A DNA stretch of 64,000 nt. Origin: Isoetes taiwanensis. Lineage: Eukaryota > Streptophyta > Lycopodiopsida > Isoetales > Isoetaceae. The notes under the pieces are model-generated. The model was not told the DNA's origin and searched no databases. It saw only the letters and a list, made by a program, of their open reading frames with translations. Position numbers and translations under genes: made by a program. Positions 37,143 through 47,040 of the stretch are shown here, one piece after another. The first letter of the stretch is position 1. Every line of letters starts with the position of its first letter. The stretch spans positions 64,001 to 128,000 of the forward strand of contig JAJEKV010000492.1 of NCBI GenBank assembly GCA_021234155.1. The letters run 5' to 3'.

Positions 37143-37290
37143 CAAAAGAATGAAGCATGTTGATATAAAATTTCACTTCATTTGAGATGTGCTGGCTCAA
37201 GGTTTATTGCAGATCAAGTACTGTCCAGTGGAATGTGCGCTGGCTCAAGGTTTATTGCAGATGAAGTACTTGCAATAATAGCGCTAAATT
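37143..37290 (+). pseudogene. Ty1-copia RNase H fragment, right part
   Basis: Directly after the right target duplication the frame encodes KRMKHVDIKFHFI, the 'R-x-K-H-I-D-x-x-x-H-F' motif that follows the DNQSA motif in Ty1-copia RNase H. It continues into a LLQIKYC segment. A 46 bp tandem duplication (37189 and 37235) follows. The copia relic was therefore split by the hAT insertion. Confidence 0.75.
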
Positions 37291-38220
37291 ATATGTTACA
37301 TTGTGATTTATAATGAAGAACTGGACACTAGAGGTATATGAGGGGTCTAACAGTAGATTTTTGTGCTTACATTGTTGAGTGAAACTGCTGGTAGAGGAAT
37401 GGTAAGATTGTCATCAAGAAGTGTGCTAACAGGCATAGATTCCACTAAGGTGGTGCTAAAGGAGACAATGAGCAGATGAATAATAGTATTACATGAAAAG
37501 TGGTAATACCCCAAGGATGAAAAGAGGAAGACGTACCTGCGGCAAACCATAAAAAGGTTAATATTCAGGGAAGCTAATAGACTCAGATTGGGAGCAGAGA
37601 TTACAGCAAAGAGGCGAGGAAGCCCATCGTGAACATTGCCAAACTTCCAATGATGCTTTTCTGATTATTATAAGGCAACTTGACATCACCAAATCTCCTC
37701 CCCAAAATGTTTGCAAAGCCTGTAACTTATGGTTTAGAATTTCATGCCAATGGGGTCCAAAATTCAATAGATTGATATCACAAGAAGCAGAAAATAGAAC
37801 ACACCATCCCCCGCACACAAATTTGCTATTGTCACTGCACCGATAGGCGAATTTCGCCAAAAAAGTAATGTAACAAGGGTGATAGACATTCCATAGTACA
37901 GAGGACCTTTAAGAAGTTCCCTGACCATAAACCTTTCTACATTTTTTGTGCACATAAAATGTTGTACAATTTGTATTTTGTCTCCAGTCCCATGTGCTCC
38001 CTCATCTTATTTCTGTAACTGAAAATGAACAGATTGTACCTTTCAATGGAAGTTTATCAGCAATCATACGTCTCTATCTATACGAATTTTAATAATGTAC
38101 TTCCAGCAAAAGCAATCAGCAAGAACATGAATATCATCCCTTGTCAATGGGACAATAGTAACACTTACAGTTGGTTGACACTTTGCCACTGATAAACATA
38201 TGACATTGGGTTTCTTATGC
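37291..38220. other. no supported gene
   Basis: Minus frames at 37347-37550 and 37558-37955 have no family motif. The stretch may be the 3' flank of the minus-strand gene that follows. Confidence 0.3.
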
Positions 38221-38227
38221 TTGTAAA

Positions 38228-41200
38228 CTATACATAAACTGGGTTGTGTCCCCCTACGTCCTTCACAACTGACATTATTTTAGTATTCATTTGGCAAACC
38301 TGTGAATCACTAGAGTCGCCTTGGTTGCCTTCACTTTCGGTGGGCCTATCAATTAGATCCTTGTTAACCTGTGAATCTACTCTATTGTTGCTTGCATCAC
38401 CCTGAAGGGAGGCAAGGATATTCCCTAAGTTCGTCTTTATCACATTACTTTGAGCAGCCAGTTTAGCAGCCACTTGGTCATTGCTTTCCTTATGAGGCTG
38501 CGTATTACTAGTTCCCTCACCAGAACCATCGTCCACTTTTGAATTGGACAAGTCTACGAGACTTTTGGTTGCTGAAGATTTCAGGTTGCCATAAGGGCCT
38601 TTAGGAGATTTGGCAAGCACATGCATGAGGAATGGTTCAAGAAAGTCTTTGGTCTGCTCATCACTCACAAAGCAGTGACACAATTGGAGCAAATGCCTCG
38701 ACGAGGTAAGCAGCCATAGACGGGGGAAGTCCATTTTTATTTAAGGGGCCCTTCTCCTTAGTTTGTAGCTCGTACTTAATTTCACCACTTAGGAGGGGGT
38801 CCCAATCCTCATCCTCTTCGACTCATCTGTTCGACCGATCCTCGACCAGATGATAGAATATAGTTCTTAAGTCTGGATCATCTAGAAGAAAACATTCCCA
38901 TGCACTGCTATTGTCACCCTTGGCCTTAGCAATATCATATTCCTCGTCTGACAACATGGCTATCATAATAAAGATCATATGTGCCATCTTCCGTTCTGTT
39001 CGCAGCTCATTATCCTTAACATCATATATTAGGCATCCTCCCCAATAACTTTGAGGCACTCCAGATCATGAGCAGCGGATAGTGCATGCAGATGTGACTC
39101 ACTTGAAGGACAAACGATAACAATAGTGAAGGACCTCTCAGTTGTCAATCCTATACAACTGGTAAAGAAGCTGATGTAGTCCTTCTGGTTCATGCCCATA
39201 TCTTCTCTCCCACCCCTGCTGTCCAACACAAAGAGTGATATATTTTTAAGGCAAGAAGTTGATTCTGGCAAGAGACCTTTGTACCCAATGGAGACTGAAT
39301 CTTTTTTGGGCGGTGTCTTCTTCTCCAGTAATCTTCTTCACAAGGGCCACTTTTCTTCTCAACTCGGCCAATACCTTAGGAAGTAGAGTCTCCTTATGTT
39401 TTGCATTTTTAGCCTTCCAATTCTTTAGGAAGTCCTTTGACCGAATACAAACTTCTTGATGTCATTATTATCGACCTTGTATTTGTCCGGCAATCCAATT
39501 TCGGATAATGCCACATCCCCTCGATAGCCTTTGTAACTTCGGCTCCTACAACCGGACTTCATTGTGCGTACATCCTTCATATGGTCTGCGCAAAGACTCA
39601 ACCTAAGGACATCCTATCTTTAGTGAAAGCACTCTTCTTGTATAAGACTTCCTTCTTTAAGCACCGGGTCTAAAACCCAAATTGTCTGGTGATCCTTCAG
39701 CCCCCCAGTCTTTTCTCATCTGTCACATTCAAGTCAAAGATGCTTACATCAGGAGGCACCCTACCCATAGTATCCGGGCAGCTTCCCTTGTGCAAGCCGC
39801 CCCTGCATTCATTCCACTTTTTGCCATAACGCCTCCTTACAAAAGACAATCTTATACTTAGTCATTTGGTATGACCCGCTAGATGAGTTTTGAAAGGATC
39901 CGCAATGTCATCACCACCTTTTTTTCTTTGATTTTCTTGCGGTCTTCTTCTTCTCAGTATAATTGTTCATGCGACGAAGTCCGCTCCAAAAAGGTTGAAT
40001 GCCTCGGACTTTGACCGGCCTGCCAGGGTGGGTAATGGTAGCCATATTCCACCCATTGTTGATTGGCGTAAGCGAAGATTGTTCAATTTATGGGACTACA
40101 ATAGTACGTACATTGAATCCCGGTATCATAGTATAGAAACACGCGGGCGCGATTTGAATAGAATTGATCAACAGGGAAAAATCACGCTGGCGTGAAATGA
40201 ATAAGTTACTAATGCAATTCACGCCGGTGTGTTTTCAAATCAATTGAATTCACGCCGGACGCCCTTTCAAATCAATTGAATTCATGCCAGGCGTGCTTTC
40301 AAATCAAACCAATTCACACCAGGCGTGCTTTTAAATCAAAACAATTCACGCTAGGCGTGCTTTCAACTCAAACCAATTCACGCCAAGCGTGCTTTCAAAT
40401 CAAAACAATTCAGCGGTGCTTTCAAATCAATTAGTTTGATTTTGAAAGCACTTAGCTGAATTCAATTGATTTGAAAGCACCGGGCGCGAATTGTTTTGAA
40501 TTAAAAGCACCGGGCGGAATTAGTTAGAAATGATACCACGCACCACGCGTGAATTTAATTGAATTGAAAGCACCGCTGGCGGAATATTAAAGTGCTAACA
40601 TCCTAATGCAGTTAGTTACCTTTTGTATAGAAATGTCTTCCCCATTTCATTCAAAGTTGCACTAATCAGCCAAATCTGCAGGTGAAGTATTGGCATCCAA
40701 GAGACGACACCTCTTATACGTATAGTGATTGTAGAACACGCTTTGGCATGTTTGTTCTGCCTGCCTGATGAGGGCCTTTTGTGCCTCAACAGAATGCTGC
40801 CCGTCGATGATGACGAATTTAATGTTTTCATTTAACATTAACTCCCTCGGGTTCGGGCCCACAAAGAGGCTTGTTCGAGATCATATCCCAAGGTAACACA
40901 TCCGTGGCATTGGCATTTGACCTCGATTACTAATCATGCTTTAAACAATCTCCATGGCATGTGTTGGATCATATCCTCTGCTAATATAAATGGAGCTTGG
41001 TGAACGGATGAGGGACTTCACATGGATCATAAAAAGTTTCCTTAAGACCCAATGGATAATGGTCATTGCATACTTATTCGGCTTGTTCATGACCTCTACA
41101 GGCTGCCCACTCGCCCCGTTCATTCTCAAAAAAGCCTCCATCCCTTCGACAACTGCAGGAAGAACATCCTTCCCTAGATTTAGGAAACTCCTAGAAGCTT

Positions 41201-42300
41201 TCAAGTCGCCTAATTTCCTAGCTTGCCGCAAATAGTGACTTGGTGTCGGTTTATTGAACATGCCTCTACGCATTACCGTAACCCCTTGGCAAATAGATAT
41301 TGGCGTGAATCGCTACATTGGTGGGACGACCATACTTAAAACATGTCTCAACGTTCACATCCGGCTCTCCATGTGAACGTATCCTTGTATGCGAGCTCTA
41401 CAAAGTGAGTAAGTCCGGCAGCATCTTTCTTCCGCTTTATGTGTAACCTCCAAGAGCAATTTGCGGTTTGGTGTTGTCCTCTTCCTCACAAGAGATTAGG
41501 ATCCCTTTGTTTGGTCATCTTGTCTGCTGAGTTAAGTCGAGCTTGCCATTTGTCTTGGCAAGGTCAACATACCACTCAAGACCCTCGGCCCATTTCCTTT
41601 TAAGGCCGGCGTATTGGTTGCTATAAGAATCGGCCCTTCATCATCTAAGGTGAGATCATATGGTAATCGTGATTCGGGTCGTCAACCTTTGGTTTCTTGC
41701 CGGGAATAGAACCCAATTATTAGGGGTTTTCTTCCTCTTAGGCAATCGCAAAAGAAGATGAACATTTTTAGGGTACTTTTCGTAACAAGAGATCACGCCG
41801 TGCATTTAAAACTAAATTAGTACAATTCACGCATGGCGTGTTGGTAGCTCCTATTATGAACCATGCCATCGTGAATTTGAAACTAAATTAGTTTTGCATC
41901 CACATTTTAAGCTACATACCCTTTATGAATCCATATTTCACACTATTTAACCTCATTGAACACCGCTATTCAGAATCTGTCTAACACCGCTATATTCTAT
42001 AAAAATGAGAGCAAAATTATGTTCTACAAAATGGACAATCGAGCATTAACCGATGGTAATACTTAAAATTCATGCAAAGCATAATAACTCAAATTCATGT
42101 AAAGCATATTAACTGAAGGCAAGGAAATAACTCAAATTCATGCAAGCATAATACTCTCTACACAAAGTGTGTATTATGTGGCAAATTAAATACCTTGAAT
42201 AGGAGGGGTCTCGATCAACGTCCCCAAAACTTGAGAAGTGCTCGGGTTTGAGATTCCTCTTCCACCGCTTTCGCCCCCGTCGCCCTCGACCTCGATTCGT
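38228..42300 (-). pseudogene. unit A gene: ParB-like domain protein, possible methyltransferase-like C-terminal part, broken
   Basis: Coding pieces can be followed on the minus strand but are broken by many frame changes. In order they are: an N-terminal piece starting MSSKNESRSRATGAKAVEEE (about 42305-42215); KWAEGLEWYVDLAKTNGKL (near 41600-41550); LNLGKDVLPAVVEGMEAFLR (41273-40941); and a ParB-like core with KFVIIDGQHSVEAQK (40850-40760; DGQHS at 40791-40805) followed by LLDANTSPADLADIS. The DGQHS motif plus a downstream 'ANT/ADN' helix is what ParB-type domains show. An intron-like gap with a palindrome array follows (40615-40180). Downstream pieces include GREDMGMNQKDYISFFTSCI with a strand RSFTIVIVCPSSE (39271-39029), which can be laid beside the DLPYG region of the unit B gene, but the catalytic tetrad reads DSRG, so activity is doubtful. 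The last frame (38734-38228) is Ser/Asn/Asp-rich. The likely role, binding or modifying its own DNA, is inferred from unit B. Confidence 0.5.
40183..40590. repeat. palindrome array A (CACGCC-N-GGCGTG), in an intron-like gap
   Basis: About ten units of ~35 bp each carry a core like CACGCCAGGCGTG or a degenerate form, joined by linkers such as TTTCAAATCAAAACAATT. The first two-thirds run in one direction, then the order flips at about 40435-40445, so the array is itself a large inverted repeat. Cores vary among CCAGG, CTGG and CCGG forms. The array lies between the ParB-like exon and the downstream coding pieces of the unit A gene. Further cores lie at 41805-41875, 44610-44900, 45551 and 46662. 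Confidence 0.8.
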
Positions 42301-42502
42301 TTTTAGAAGACATCTCCTGAAGTTTAGTAACAGAGTCTAAGGTCGCTGGATACAGTGACGCAGCCTCGAAGAAATAGCCGCCGAAAGCCGTTTCGAGAAA
42401 TAGCTGCCAAGAAATAGCTTTTTCTACCTGTACAAGAGAAATTTGAATTTCAAGAAAACACAATATGCAGTTTCGAAATATTCTTGACATATAAAAAAAT
42501 AA

Positions 42503-43246
42503 GGGAAAAACTACAGAATACCCTTATGTTTTGACATATTTTCCCACATGCCCCTAACTTTTCAAAAATTTATGGAATGCCCCTGGTCAACGTATTTGTC
42601 CTTGTATAATTTCGTATATCACATGATGCCCTCGTATTTTTGCGTATTTCACTGAATGCCCTTGTGCAAGCGGTTTGTTTCTGCTCCCGCCTTCTTTTAG
42701 AAAAGCTTTTTTGGTGCTACAGACCAGCAAATTTTTGGTGGTTGCTTTTTCGATAATCCTCTACAGACCAGCAAATTCTCAGTGGCACAGAGTTCGATTG
42801 GAGGATGCACCAGCAGTAGCGATTCTGATTTTGAGCTTATTAGCCGATTCTGATTTTGCACCAGTAACAGGACACTTATTTTGCATCAGCCAATTCCTGA
42901 TTTCGCACTAATTTTGCCGATTATTGTTGTTACCATGCAATTGTAGCGAAGCCACTGGAACAAGGATCTGATTCCTGCAAACCCAGCTAACCCATCATCA
43001 ATTTTTAAGCTTCAGCCACAGTAAGGATCAGAAATTTGCCACAGATCAGGTATCAAGGGTATTTTGTGAATTTGAAGGAAACATAAGGGCATTTGAGGAA
43101 TTATGTCAAAACATAAGGGTATTTCAACAATTATCAAAACTACAAAATACATTGTACATTGACCAGGGGCATTCCAGAAATTTTTTAAAAGTTAGGGGTA
43201 TAGGGGAAAATATGTCAAAACATAAGGGTATTCTGTAGTTTTTCCC
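42503..43246. mobile_element. Mutator-like MITE, 744 bp
   Basis: Long terminal inverted repeats of about 90 bp start GGGAAAAACTACAGAATACC on both strands and are nearly identical. The flanks are TAAAAAAATAA (42492-42502) and the same sequence with one extra A (43247-43258), an 11-12 bp target duplication. Long inverted repeats with a 9-11 bp duplication fit Mutator-like elements. Subterminal repeats of CATAAGGGYATT lie inside the right end. There is no transposase. It inserted into unit A. Confidence 0.8.
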
Positions 43247-43899
43247 TAAAAAAAATAATAATGACGAAGATTCACTTTCAAATAAAAAAAAAAGAACCCG
43301 TCCGCAGACTTCTTTCATTGAGTTTTTAAAAAGCAATCTACCATGTTCTTGCATTGATTACATTTATCCCGCCTAAATGTAATTAACCTAAGCTTTATAA
43401 CTCGATTTTTCCTAATCGCTTGAGTTTCCATAGCTTTGCGGATTTCTATGAACCTCGAATCAGCTTCTCAAGAATGGCTACGTAATCTGCGTACTCATCT
43501 CATTGCTATAGCTTGAACATTAATTTCCAATAGTAGGTGTCTGAATAGCAATTGTCTGCAGTGTCGAAGATGAATGTTTCATGTTAACTACAAACCGAGA
43601 AAAGGAAAGTAGGATTATGCAAGATCGACTCCATCGATCCGGAAACCTGCCATGGAATTCGCCGAGGGATAAGTATGTCCGGAAGTTACAATTGATTAAT
43701 CACGCGCTATGGATGAAGCTTTACTCAGAGACACCGGTGGGGATACTGCTGGAGAAAGTGTTGGAACATTTGTTGCATGGCCAAGAAACCGCTTAAAAAG
43801 GTATGTAACATGTATTACATTGTAGAAATATAGAAGTAGACAAAATTTGTTGTATTAATTGGAAAAGTTTACAATTGTATATAATCTGGATAAACCAGA

Positions 43900-44500
43900 C
43901 ATATAAAATCCTGCATCAAGTTTCAAGCACAGTCCCATCAAGTTTCAAGCCTAGTCTACCGAAAGTAGCCGGGCTATCGATACTCCCATTTCTATTCCGT
44001 GGCATAGTGAATTTTCCTCGTAAAACCCCAAAAAACCCCGTGCTCCGGCTCCACCTCCCTCACCGCTTCCACCTCCACCTCTTGCTCCACCTCGTGGTTC
44101 CACCTCCCGGTCATGCTCCATTGGTTGAGCCATTGCATCGTGATGTCGTAAGGGTAGTGGTTCGTGGTTGAGGCATCCGGGCATAGAAGCTAGCCACTAA
44201 CCAACGGCTCCTCATTTTGAATCTCGAGCCGGACGGCTATGTAGATTTCACTCGATCAATGCATGTATCGCATTATCGAAGTGGTCGCCTAATACCGCCA
44301 ACCTCCGTAGGATCTCTAGGCCCTCGCCCAAGCTTAAAATGGCCCTCAAGGCCCCTGCTCATATACATTACTTGATCCATGTACCGCGGGGTTGCAAGAC
44401 CCGGTGCTCCACCGCACCGGTGCTCTGGATGCGGTTCAACCGGATCGAGCTTGCGTACCCCGAACCGAGTTGGGCCGTTTGATTCTTTGCCCAAAATGTA
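43900..44500 (-). pseudogene. unrecognised minus-strand coding fragments in unit A
   Basis: Two open stretches (44494-44273 and 44184-43951) can be read. The second contains a Gly/Arg-rich tract (EPRGGARGGGGSGEGGGAGA) and ends in a normal stop. They may be downstream exons of the genes that start at 45413 or 46553. No family motif is seen. Confidence 0.3.
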
Positions 44501-44609
44501 ATTCCAATGCGTATTGATTCCGCGTGTTATATTTATTTATTTATAAACTTAGAAACTAAGAGACACATTCTTTGGTTTAAATTAAAAGTTGAAACTAAGG
44601 ATAAAATTG

Positions 44610-44900
44610 TTTACACGCCGGCGTAAAGGGAGTATCTGTGAAAAACTAGGGATAAAATTCGGCGTGCAGCATTCAAACAGATAAAAGGCCTTATCTATTT
44701 ACTTTATCTATCGCTGCGGTTTTTTTTTCTCTCGAATGCACGCCGAAGGCCAGATAGTTTTTCCTCGTGGTACTAGTTTACGTGCCGTGGCGTGTAAACA
44801 ATTTTAATCCTTAGTTTCAACTTTTAATTTAAACACGCCGGGCGTGTATACATAAGTTAGGCTAAGGTTAGCATGTATTCGGAACACGTTTAGCGTGTTT
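44610..44900. repeat. further unit A palindromes
   Basis: Inverted motifs of the CACGCC/GGCGTG type occur at about 44613 (ACACGCCGGCGTAA), 44661, 44741, 44780-44800, 44834 (ACACGCCGGGCGTGT) and 44884. Two long inverted stretches that include AATTAAAAGTTGAAACTAAG (44580 and, inverted, 44811) enclose them, so 44540-44900 can form one large cruciform. Confidence 0.65.
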
Positions 44901-45161
44901 CAAATATTATCTTTGAGATTTTTCTAATGCTATCTACTATTCATAATAGAAACTTGCATGCAACGCAAAGATGATTAATTCGTGAAGAGAAACTCAAGAA
45001 TTTACTGAAAAAAGAAGCGGCATGAAGTTTATAAAAACTATTCTGGTTTTCATAAACATCATCCGCTTCCTCTGCCGGAAAGCAAATGCCTCGAAAGCAA
45101 ATGCTTGTCTTCTTGGATTAAACCCGCCATTGAGATGCAAAATTTTAAAACTAAATGAAAA

Positions 45162-45425
45162 CTAACCTTGAATTCTCGAGGCTTTTGGATTCAAGAACGG
45201 AGGACGCGTTGCTTTTGGTTTTAATTCGAGGCTTTTTGGATTCAAGACCGGAGTCCTCTCGCTTTTGGTTTTAATTTCGAGCCCTCCGATGTCCTCTCGC
45301 TCACAGATGCTACGTAAACAAAAGCAGGAGTCCTTTAGTAAGTTAGGAATTGCCGAAACCAAACATCTAACATTCTTTAAAAAGAAACTGTTCACCGAGA
45401 TTTTAGGAGGCATGGATCCAAACAC
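45162..45425 (-). CDS. unit A gene 2, first exon (unrecognised)
   Basis: An open frame follows a TATA box. The first two Met codons are at 45425 and 45413, and the second fits the leader length better. The product starts MPPKISVNSFFLKNVRCLVS and then has a basic, Pro/Lys-rich repeat (LELKPKATRPPFLNPKA). The frame runs into ATTCAAG-GTTAGT at 45165-45177, a reasonable splice donor, so this is probably exon 1. The promoter is a diverged copy of the one at 46550-46690. No family is recognised. Confidence 0.4.
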   Translation of the reverse strand: MFGSMPPKISVNSFFLKNVRCLVSAIPNLLKDSCFCLRSICEREDIGGLEIKTKSERTPVLNPKSLELKPKATRPPFLNPKASRIQG

Positions 45426-45489
45426 GCAGGTTTAAACCGACAAATCATTATGAAGGAAGGAAGAAAATGTAGGAACTTTGAGAGCGTGA

Positions 45490-45562
45490 AATGGATTTAT
45501 ATAGGCATAATTAGAAATAAATAAGCGGAATAATTGATTTCTTGAATTAACACGCTCGGGGC
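45490..45562 (-). promoter_or_regulatory. putative promoter of unit A gene 2
   Basis: On the minus strand: a half-conserved palindrome (CACGCTCGGGG, 45551-45561), then about 45 bp, then CCTATATAAATCC (TATA box, ~45493-45505), then a leader of ~80 bp to the start codon. About three quarters of the bases agree with the promoter at 46600-46680. Confidence 0.5.
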
Positions 45563-46281
45563 ATTTGGTCTTCCCGCATATGACATGTATATGGTATATG
45601 TGGAGAATATTGCATTTCATGCAATAAATTCTCACGGCATTTTATTCCATTAATTTCATTCGAAAAAACAGAATTTAGAAATTTTATATAGGCTAAATTA
45701 AAAATGATTTTAAAGGCTAAATTATCAAGGCTAAAAAATAGTGTTGGGAATTTTTTAGGTCGTACGGGAAAATTTTCTATGGTTACTGTGATGAATCAGA
45801 GATCTCATGTGGTCGATTTATAGCCGAGACTTTGTTGAGACAAATGCAGAGACAAAATTTTAGAGAAAACACTTTGGAGACAAAATGCATGGAGAAAATA
45901 GTTTGATTTCATTCAAAAAAAATTTATGTACAGAAAAACTGTTTGAAGAAAAATTTTGTGAAAAGAAAACTGTTTGATTTCATTCAAAATTGATATGTAA
46001 GTATGTCCGAAGGCTTGCAAGTAGATGCCCGAAGGCTGAGTTTCCCAATATTACAAAAAAAAATTCCCGGAGGCGTGTCCGAAACTTCTGTAAGTAAAAA
46101 AAAAAAACAAAATGGGGCCGCCCGGGATCTGCATCACTCGTCTTCCACGTCTGCAAGAAAGAAGAAAGAGAGGTGTTAGAAAAAGAAATAAGAAAGAAAG
46201 GTGCAAAAAAAGAGGCTGACCATGCAAACCGGGTTCATGTCGCGAACCATTCTAAAATTGGTCGTAATTCTCGACCTTCTT

Positions 46282-46334
46282 AGAATCTTCTTCTTCTTCC
46301 TCCTCCTCCTCCTCCTCCTCCTCCTCCTCCTCCC
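46282..46334. repeat. (CTT)n/(CTC)n trinucleotide repeat
   Basis: A run of CTT then CTC triplets about 50 bp long. On the minus strand it would extend the Glu-rich coding tract of the gene beginning at 46553 or lie in its first intron. Confidence 0.85.
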
Positions 46335-46349
46335 TCCGGCGAGGAGATT

Positions 46350-46553
46350 TCATTCTCTCTGCTTCGTGGTCGAGCCAACCCCGGCAGAGCCGCCGGGGAA
46401 TTCTTGAGAATCCTGATCGTCTAACTCCTCCTCTTCCTCCTCTTCATCCTCTGAATCGGAATCAGAGGAGAACGGGACTTCTTCAACCCGACGTTTCTTT
46501 GAGGAGGCCTCGGGTTCTTCATGAAGGTTTGACGCTGAGGCCGAACGCTTCAT
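46350..46553 (-). CDS. unit A gene 1, first exon: acidic protein with nuclear localisation motif
   Basis: The product starts MKRSASASNLHEEPEASSKK, continues RRVEEV, then has an acidic run of Ser, Asp and Glu (residues ~30-50). KKRR is a monopartite nuclear localisation candidate. The start is supported by a TATA box about 58 bp upstream. The frame ends at a stop at 46350 unless spliced earlier. Such acidic, NLS-bearing N-termini are common in transposon-encoded regulators and transposases, but there is no diagnostic domain. It probably acts in the nucleus; function unknown. Confidence 0.45.
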   Translation of the reverse strand: MKRSASASNLHEEPEASSKKRRVEEVPFSSDSDSEDEEEEEEELDDQDSQEFPGGSAGVGSTTKQRE

Positions 46554-46606
46554 GGCGGGCAGAGAAAAAAAATTTGGAAGGAATGGAGGTCTTGAGAGCG
46601 TGAACC

Positions 46607-46675
46607 GGATTTATATAGGGTTAATTAGAAATTAGCGTGAATAAATGATTGCCTCAAATAACACGCCAGGCGTAC
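46607..46675 (-). promoter_or_regulatory. putative promoter of unit A gene 1 with palindrome
   Basis: On the minus strand: palindrome core CACGCCAGGCGT (46662-46673), about 42 bp of AT-rich DNA, then CCCTATATAAATCC (TATA box, 46607-46620). The same palindrome family fills the array at 40183-40590, suggesting control by a shared DNA-binding factor. Confidence 0.55.
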
Positions 46676-47040
46676 GAAATTCCCGCTAGCTATATCATCT
46701 AGGGTATATTATTATAGATAATAAATTCTCACGACTACCTTATCAATTATATGTCTTTTCGTAATCTGAAGGCTAAATTTTCGAGAATTAAAATTTGGAT
46801 ATATTTATATAAATGTCATTTCCTTGTTGTTGCCACGAAAATTCTTGTTTAAATGATTTCGTTTATACTCATTGTTATTATTATATTAAACCTATTTCCA
46901 AGGAATTTCTTGCTTTTTAAAAAATTTGATTTACCTCTATATATTCCATAAATGTACATACTTTTCTTATCTTATGGTGTTTTAATATTTCCTACTCATT
47001 GACTAAAAATGGTGCAATTTGCCTAGGTCAATGGTGCCTC

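Noticed and set aside
40183-40590. CRISPR array
   Set aside because: The spaced repeats are palindromic cores with near-constant linkers, not unique spacers. The orientation flips half-way, no cas genes are present and the context is eukaryotic.
42503-43246. Tc1/mariner or PIF/Harbinger MITE
   Set aside because: The target duplication is 11-12 bp and the inverted repeats are ~90 bp long. TA or TTA/TAA duplications with short ends would be expected for those families.
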